DNA from: UBA10646 sp003456175
GTDB lineage: Bacteria > Bacteroidota > Bacteroidia > Chitinophagales > Chitinophagaceae
DNA length: 9,802 nt
Direction of reading: 5' to 3'
Assembly (NCBI GenBank): GCA_031976225.1
Contig: DALYLQ010000087.1
Coordinates: 1 to 9,802 of the forward strand
Made by a program: the position numbers and the translations under genes. Below the pieces are notes generated by a model. The model did no database searches and was not told where the DNA came from. It saw only the letters and a list, made by a program, of their open reading frames with translations. Positions 6,822 to 9,802 of this stretch are shown one piece after another. How positions within the stretch are numbered: the stretch's first letter is position 1; every line of letters starts with the position of its first letter.

Positions 6822-6881
6822 ACAACTGTGTAATTGAGCTGGCGAATGTATTGCTATTTTCATCCTATACATTAGAGATTT

Positions 6882-8642
6882 ATGCGTGGATTTTTAAAAA
6901 CCTTCTTCGCGTCGTTATTGGCGTTGATTATATTCACTGTACTTGGCGTGTTCATTATCATTGGTATTGGTGTATCGGCTGCGAGTAGCACGAAAGATGT
7001 TGCCATTGGCGATAAAGCTGTTTTAGTGTTAGACCTCTCAGTACCTTTTGCAGAGCAACATGTTGAAAATCCGTTTGGAGCTTTAAGTGGCGATGCCGAT
7101 GATATACCAAGCTTGCATGAAGCTGTTAAATTGATTGAACATGCTGCTACAGATAGTAAGGTGTCTGGTATTTACATCAAAATGAACATGAATACCAATG
7201 GTTATGCAGCTACAGAAGAATTAAGAACAGCACTGTTAAAGTTTAGAAAGAGTAAGAAGTTTGTGATTGCTTATGGCGAAACGGTGTTTCAAACAGCCTA
7301 CTACCTTGCTTCTGCAGCCGAACATGTGTATGTACAGCCCAAAGGTTTGTTTGAATGGGGTGGCTTATCGGTTGAATATACTTTTTACAAAGGGTTGCTC
7401 GATAAGCTTGAAATTGAACCGCAAATATTTTATGCTGGAAAGTTTAAAAGCTTCACGGAGCCTTTCAGAGCAACTGCAATGACAGATGCTAACAAGCTAC
7501 AAACAATGGTATGGCTAGGCGATTTATACAACCAAATGTTGGCAAAAATTGCAGATGGAAGAAAGCTTGATACTGCACAGCTTAGAAATTTGGCCAATAC
7601 AGGTGCTATTCAAACACCCGCCGATGCTGCCAAATACAAACTCATTGATGCAGTAAAATATGATGATGATGTTAAAGGCGAAATCTTAAAGAAAATAGGT
7701 GCCAAGGCTACCGATAAAATCAATTTTGTAACGCTTTCAAAATACGGTCAGGCAGTAACGGTTGATGCAAGTTCGAGTGATCATAAAATCGCTGTTATTT
7801 ACGCCAATGGCGATATTATTGATGGTAAGGGGGCTGATGGTGTGGTAGCAAGCGACGAGTTCAAAAACTTACTGCGCAAAGCAAGATTAGATAAAAATGT
7901 AAAGGCTATTGTACTACGAGTGAATAGTCCTGGTGGTAGCGTTATTGCAAGCGATGTTATTTGGCATGAGGTTGTTTTGGCCAAGAAAGAAAAGCCAGTT
8001 GTTGTAAGTATGGGTGATGTTGCTGCTAGTGGAGGCTATTATATAAGCTGTGCAGCCGATAGTATTTTTGCGAATAAAAGTACTATAACAGGTTCTATTG
8101 GTGTATTTACCATTATCCCGAATGCACAATCGTTTATGAAAAATAAACTTGGCGTTACATTCGATGGTATTAAAACCGGTCCTTACGCCGATATGTTTAC
8201 AATTACTCGTCCTCTTTCAACGGCTGAAAAAGGATTTCTACAGCGAAGTGTTGATACCATTTACTACAACTTTAAAGAACGGGTGGCAACTGGACGAAAG
8301 TTGGATATCAATTATGTAGATAGCATTGCACAAGGTAGGGTTTGGACTGGCGAAAGAGCTGTGCAAATTGGCTTGGTTGATAAAATCGGCGATTTAAATG
8401 ATGCCATCAGTTGTGCAGCTCGTATGGCCAAACTTTCAGATTATAAAGTGCGTAACTATCCTGAGCTGAAAAACGTATTAGAACAAATTTTATCGGGGCA
8501 GGCAGTGAAAGATGTAAAAGCCAATGCCGTAAAGCAAGAAATTGGAGCCGAAAATTATTTTGCTATACAACAATTACAGCAGTTTAAGTACGTTGTCGGA
8601 ATGCCGCAAGCAAGGTTACCTTTTGTATTTAAACTCAACTAA
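6882..8642 (+). CDS. sppA: Signal peptide peptidase SppA, 67-kDa type (protease IV)
   Basis: 586 residues, the long two-domain form (E. coli SppA is 618). An N-terminal membrane anchor spans about 10-35 (FASLLALIIFTVLGVFIIIG). The first S49 domain holds the general-base lysine, K189 in AGKFKSFTEPF. The second holds the nucleophile S383 in MGDVAASGGYYIS, preceded by VLRVNSPGGSVIAS (344-357) and followed by ITGSIGVF (402-409). This K...S spacing agrees with the E. coli pair K209/S409, where each active site is shared between the two domains of neighbouring subunits. The enzyme is anchored in the inner membrane with its active sites outside the cytoplasm, and degrades cleaved signal peptides. 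It is the first gene of a plus-strand set with folB and a TPR gene, and is divergent from folK. Confidence 0.97.
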   Translation: MRGFLKTFFASLLALIIFTVLGVFIIIGIGVSAASSTKDVAIGDKAVLVLDLSVPFAEQHVENPFGALSGDADDIPSLHEAVKLIEHAATDSKVSGIYIKMNMNTNGYAATEELRTALLKFRKSKKFVIAYGETVFQTAYYLASAAEHVYVQPKGLFEWGGLSVEYTFYKGLLDKLEIEPQIFYAGKFKSFTEPFRATAMTDANKLQTMVWLGDLYNQMLAKIADGRKLDTAQLRNLANTGAIQTPADAAKYKLIDAVKYDDDVKGEILKKIGAKATDKINFVTLSKYGQAVTVDASSSDHKIAVIYANGDIIDGKGADGVVASDEFKNLLRKARLDKNVKAIVLRVNSPGGSVIASDVIWHEVVLAKKEKPVVVSMGDVAASGGYYISCAADSIFANKSTITGSIGVFTIIPNAQSFMKNKLGVTFDGIKTGPYADMFTITRPLSTAEKGFLQRSVDTIYYNFKERVATGRKLDINYVDSIAQGRVWTGERAVQIGLVDKIGDLNDAISCAARMAKLSDYKVRNYPELKNVLEQILSGQAVKDVKANAVKQEIGAENYFAIQQLQQFKYVVGMPQARLPFVFKLN

Positions 8643-8668
8643 TACTACATCTGAAAGCTATTACAAGT

Positions 8669-9031
8669 ATGTTAACCATTCATCTGCACGATGTAGTTTT
8701 TCGTAGTAAGCAAGGCGTATTTGAAGAAGAACTGGTACTAGGGAACGATATTATTGCTAATGTTAGCGTAAGCTATTTACCGCAAGGTGAATGGCCTATT
8801 ACCAATATTAATGCTACACTCGATTATACAGCTTTGTATCAAATTTTAAACGAATTATTAGCAACGCCGGGGGCTTTGCTAGAAACCATCGTTGGTAAAT
8901 TTGCAGCAACAACACTGGATAAATGGCCACAGGTGCAAGAGGTGCATATTGCACTTAAAAAAAATCATCCTGCCATTAGCGGTTGGCGTAGTGGTGCAGT
9001 TGGTGTTGCCTTTACTCAAAAACGTAGTTAA
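8669..9031 (+). CDS. folB: Dihydroneopterin aldolase
   Basis: 120 residues, the standard length for FolB, which converts 7,8-dihydroneopterin to 6-hydroxymethyl-dihydropterin and glycolaldehyde; this product is the substrate of FolK. The start is IHLHDVVFRSKQGVFEEE. By alignment with the S. aureus enzyme, E21, Y53 (LDYTALY), E72 (LLETIVGKF) and K98 (KKNHPAISG) match its E22, Y54, E74 and K100, the pterin-binding and catalytic residues. The usual YHG before the first glutamate is here KQG (14-16), a noticeable departure, though the catalytic set is intact. It lies 26 bases after sppA, and its TAA directly abuts the ATG of the next gene, suggesting translational coupling. An inverted copy of the dispersed word lies within it (8774-8787). 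Confidence 0.93.
   Translation: MLTIHLHDVVFRSKQGVFEEELVLGNDIIANVSVSYLPQGEWPITNINATLDYTALYQILNELLATPGALLETIVGKFAATTLDKWPQVQEVHIALKKNHPAISGWRSGAVGVAFTQKRS
8774..8787 (-). repeat. Dispersed 14-mer, copy 7 (CCTTGCGGTAAATA)
   Basis: The plus strand reads TATTTACCGCAAGG, sharing 13 bases with the copy at 2779-2792. It is antisense to folB, which reads the plus strand as Tyr-Leu-Pro-Gln-Gly, a third coding context for the word. Confidence 0.5.
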
Positions 9032-9784
9032 ATGAAATGCAAACTATTAGCATTACTTGCTGTTACTATGCTTACGCAAATGAGTTTCGCTCAAGATGTA
9101 GCAACTCTTACCCGCGAAGCTGTAACATTTGAAAAGCAAATGAAGGAAATGGAGGCTTTGGTGAAATACAAAGCTATTATTGCTGCCGAGCCTAAAAATG
9201 TGAACGCCCATGTGAAAGCTGCCGAACTAACAGCAGCTATCGGAACACGCTTTAAAAAAGAATCAGAGAAAATACCTCATTTTAAAGAAGCCTTACAGTT
9301 AGCACAAGATGCTACCGTTGCCGACCCTAACAGCGCCGATGCATGGTATGTACTTGCAATGGCTAGCGGAAAAATGACGGAAGTAGCAGAAGATAACAAG
9401 CAAACCGTTGCTTTCGTTAAAGATATTCATACCTATGCCAGCAAAGCATTGGCAATTAACCCCAATCATGCGAAAGCCAATTATGTTATGGGTAAGTGGC
9501 ACTTGAGTATGGTAACGCTCAACTTTGTAAAAAAGGCTGCTGTAAAAGCTTTGTATGGCGGCTTGCCTAAAGCCGATATCAACGAGGCTATTAAATACAT
9601 GGAACTTTGCAGAAAAAATGATGTGTACTTTATTGTGAATTACCTCGATTTGGCAAAAGCTTACGAAGAACTAAATAAGCCAACCAAAGTGATTGAAATT
9701 TTAAATCTTTTGGTGAAAATGCCTTTACGTACTGTGAACGACGCTGCCATTAAAGAAGAAGGAAAACAAAGGGCCCCCGGATAA
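9032..9784 (+). CDS. Secreted TPR protein of the RMDN-like family, C-terminus probably replaced by a repeat
   Basis: 250 residues with a Sec signal peptide (MKCKLLALLAVTMLTQMSFA, cleavage before Q21), so it is probably periplasmic. TPR-like helix pairs follow: LVKYKAIIAAEPKNVNAHVK (about 43-62), FKEALQLAQDATVADPNSAD (84-103) and HTYASKALAINPNHAKANY (131-149). The segment VMGKWHLSMVTLNFVKKAAV, then ALYGGLPKADINEAIKYMEL, resembles the core of RMDN-type TPR proteins (GRWCYE...ASALFG.P..EALEYF). Its biochemical role in bacteria is unknown to me. Its ATG directly follows the folB stop. The last codons before the stop (R-A-P-G) come from the GC-rich inverted repeat at 9772-9800. Relatives normally continue past AIKEEGKQ with a few more helical residues, so the native C-terminus seems to be missing. 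A short relative of the dispersed word lies in its signal peptide (9070-9082). Confidence 0.8.
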   Translation: MKCKLLALLAVTMLTQMSFAQDVATLTREAVTFEKQMKEMEALVKYKAIIAAEPKNVNAHVKAAELTAAIGTRFKKESEKIPHFKEALQLAQDATVADPNSADAWYVLAMASGKMTEVAEDNKQTVAFVKDIHTYASKALAINPNHAKANYVMGKWHLSMVTLNFVKKAAVKALYGGLPKADINEAIKYMELCRKNDVYFIVNYLDLAKAYEELNKPTKVIEILNLLVKMPLRTVNDAAIKEEGKQRAPG

Positions 9785-9800
9785 GGGGGGTCCGGGGGCC
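9772..9800. repeat. GC-rich inverted repeat with 10-bp perfect arms at the window's end
   Basis: GGCCCCCGGA (9772-9781) is the perfect reverse complement of TCCGGGGGCC (9791-9800), separated by TAAGGGGGG. Its composition is quite unlike the AT-rich surroundings. The left arm and loop supply the last two codons and the stop of the TPR gene. A dispersed extragenic repeat is one reading. Another is a terminator: on the minus strand the hairpin is followed by CTTTGTTTTCC, but no T run follows it on the plus strand before the window ends. A third is an assembly artefact. It could also mark where an assembly broke on a multi-copy repeat. Confidence 0.6.
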
Positions 9801-9802
9801 AA

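Overview
The window looks like chromosomal DNA of a member of the Bacteroidota, probably near the Chitinophagales/Chitinophagaceae. The evidence is a type IX secretion plug-type protein (a Bacteroidota-specific family), a folK-deoxynucleoside kinase pair, AT-rich coding DNA, start codons mostly without Shine-Dalgarno sequences, and TAnnTTTG-like promoter boxes. The lineage below phylum is an inference. Gene density is high. The longest gene-free stretch is about 107 bases (3203-3309). No rRNA, tRNA, CRISPR array or complete insertion sequence was seen.

Layout. (1) 1-352, minus: the 5' part of a LolC/FtsX-type ABC permease, divergent from (2) 435-1715, plus: the type IX secretion plug protein. 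(3) 1724-3202, minus: a TPR lipoprotein followed by ribulose-phosphate 3-epimerase (rpe), converging on gene 2. (4) 3310-4423, plus: a secreted TolB-like beta-propeller protein interrupted by a single-base frameshift in a T run at 3661-3665. (5) 4434-6821, minus: folK, a deoxynucleoside kinase and an MFS exporter, apparently one operon. (6) 6882-9784, plus: sppA, folB and a TPR protein of RMDN-like type, apparently a second operon divergent from folK. The last gene runs into a very GC-rich 10-bp-arm inverted repeat at the window's end and has probably lost its native C-terminus.

How the genes fit together. folK and folB are consecutive steps of dihydrofolate synthesis in reverse order (FolB makes the substrate of FolK), and they lie on either side of the sppA protease gene. 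The kinase and rpe add nucleotide-salvage and pentose-phosphate steps. The rest is largely cell-envelope biology: T9SS, an ABC permease, an exporter, a membrane protease, a beta-propeller protein and two TPR proteins.

The least expected signal is a dispersed 14-base word, CCTTRCGGYAAATR. It has seven full-length copies (five of them the identical CCTTACGGYAAATG) plus shorter relatives. It occurs on both strands, in coding and intergenic DNA, and in more than one reading frame, so it seems conserved as DNA rather than as peptide. Copies cluster around 3241-3421. There, GTAA half-sites upstream of the beta-propeller gene are spaced 20 and 30 bp apart, and one overlaps a likely promoter box.
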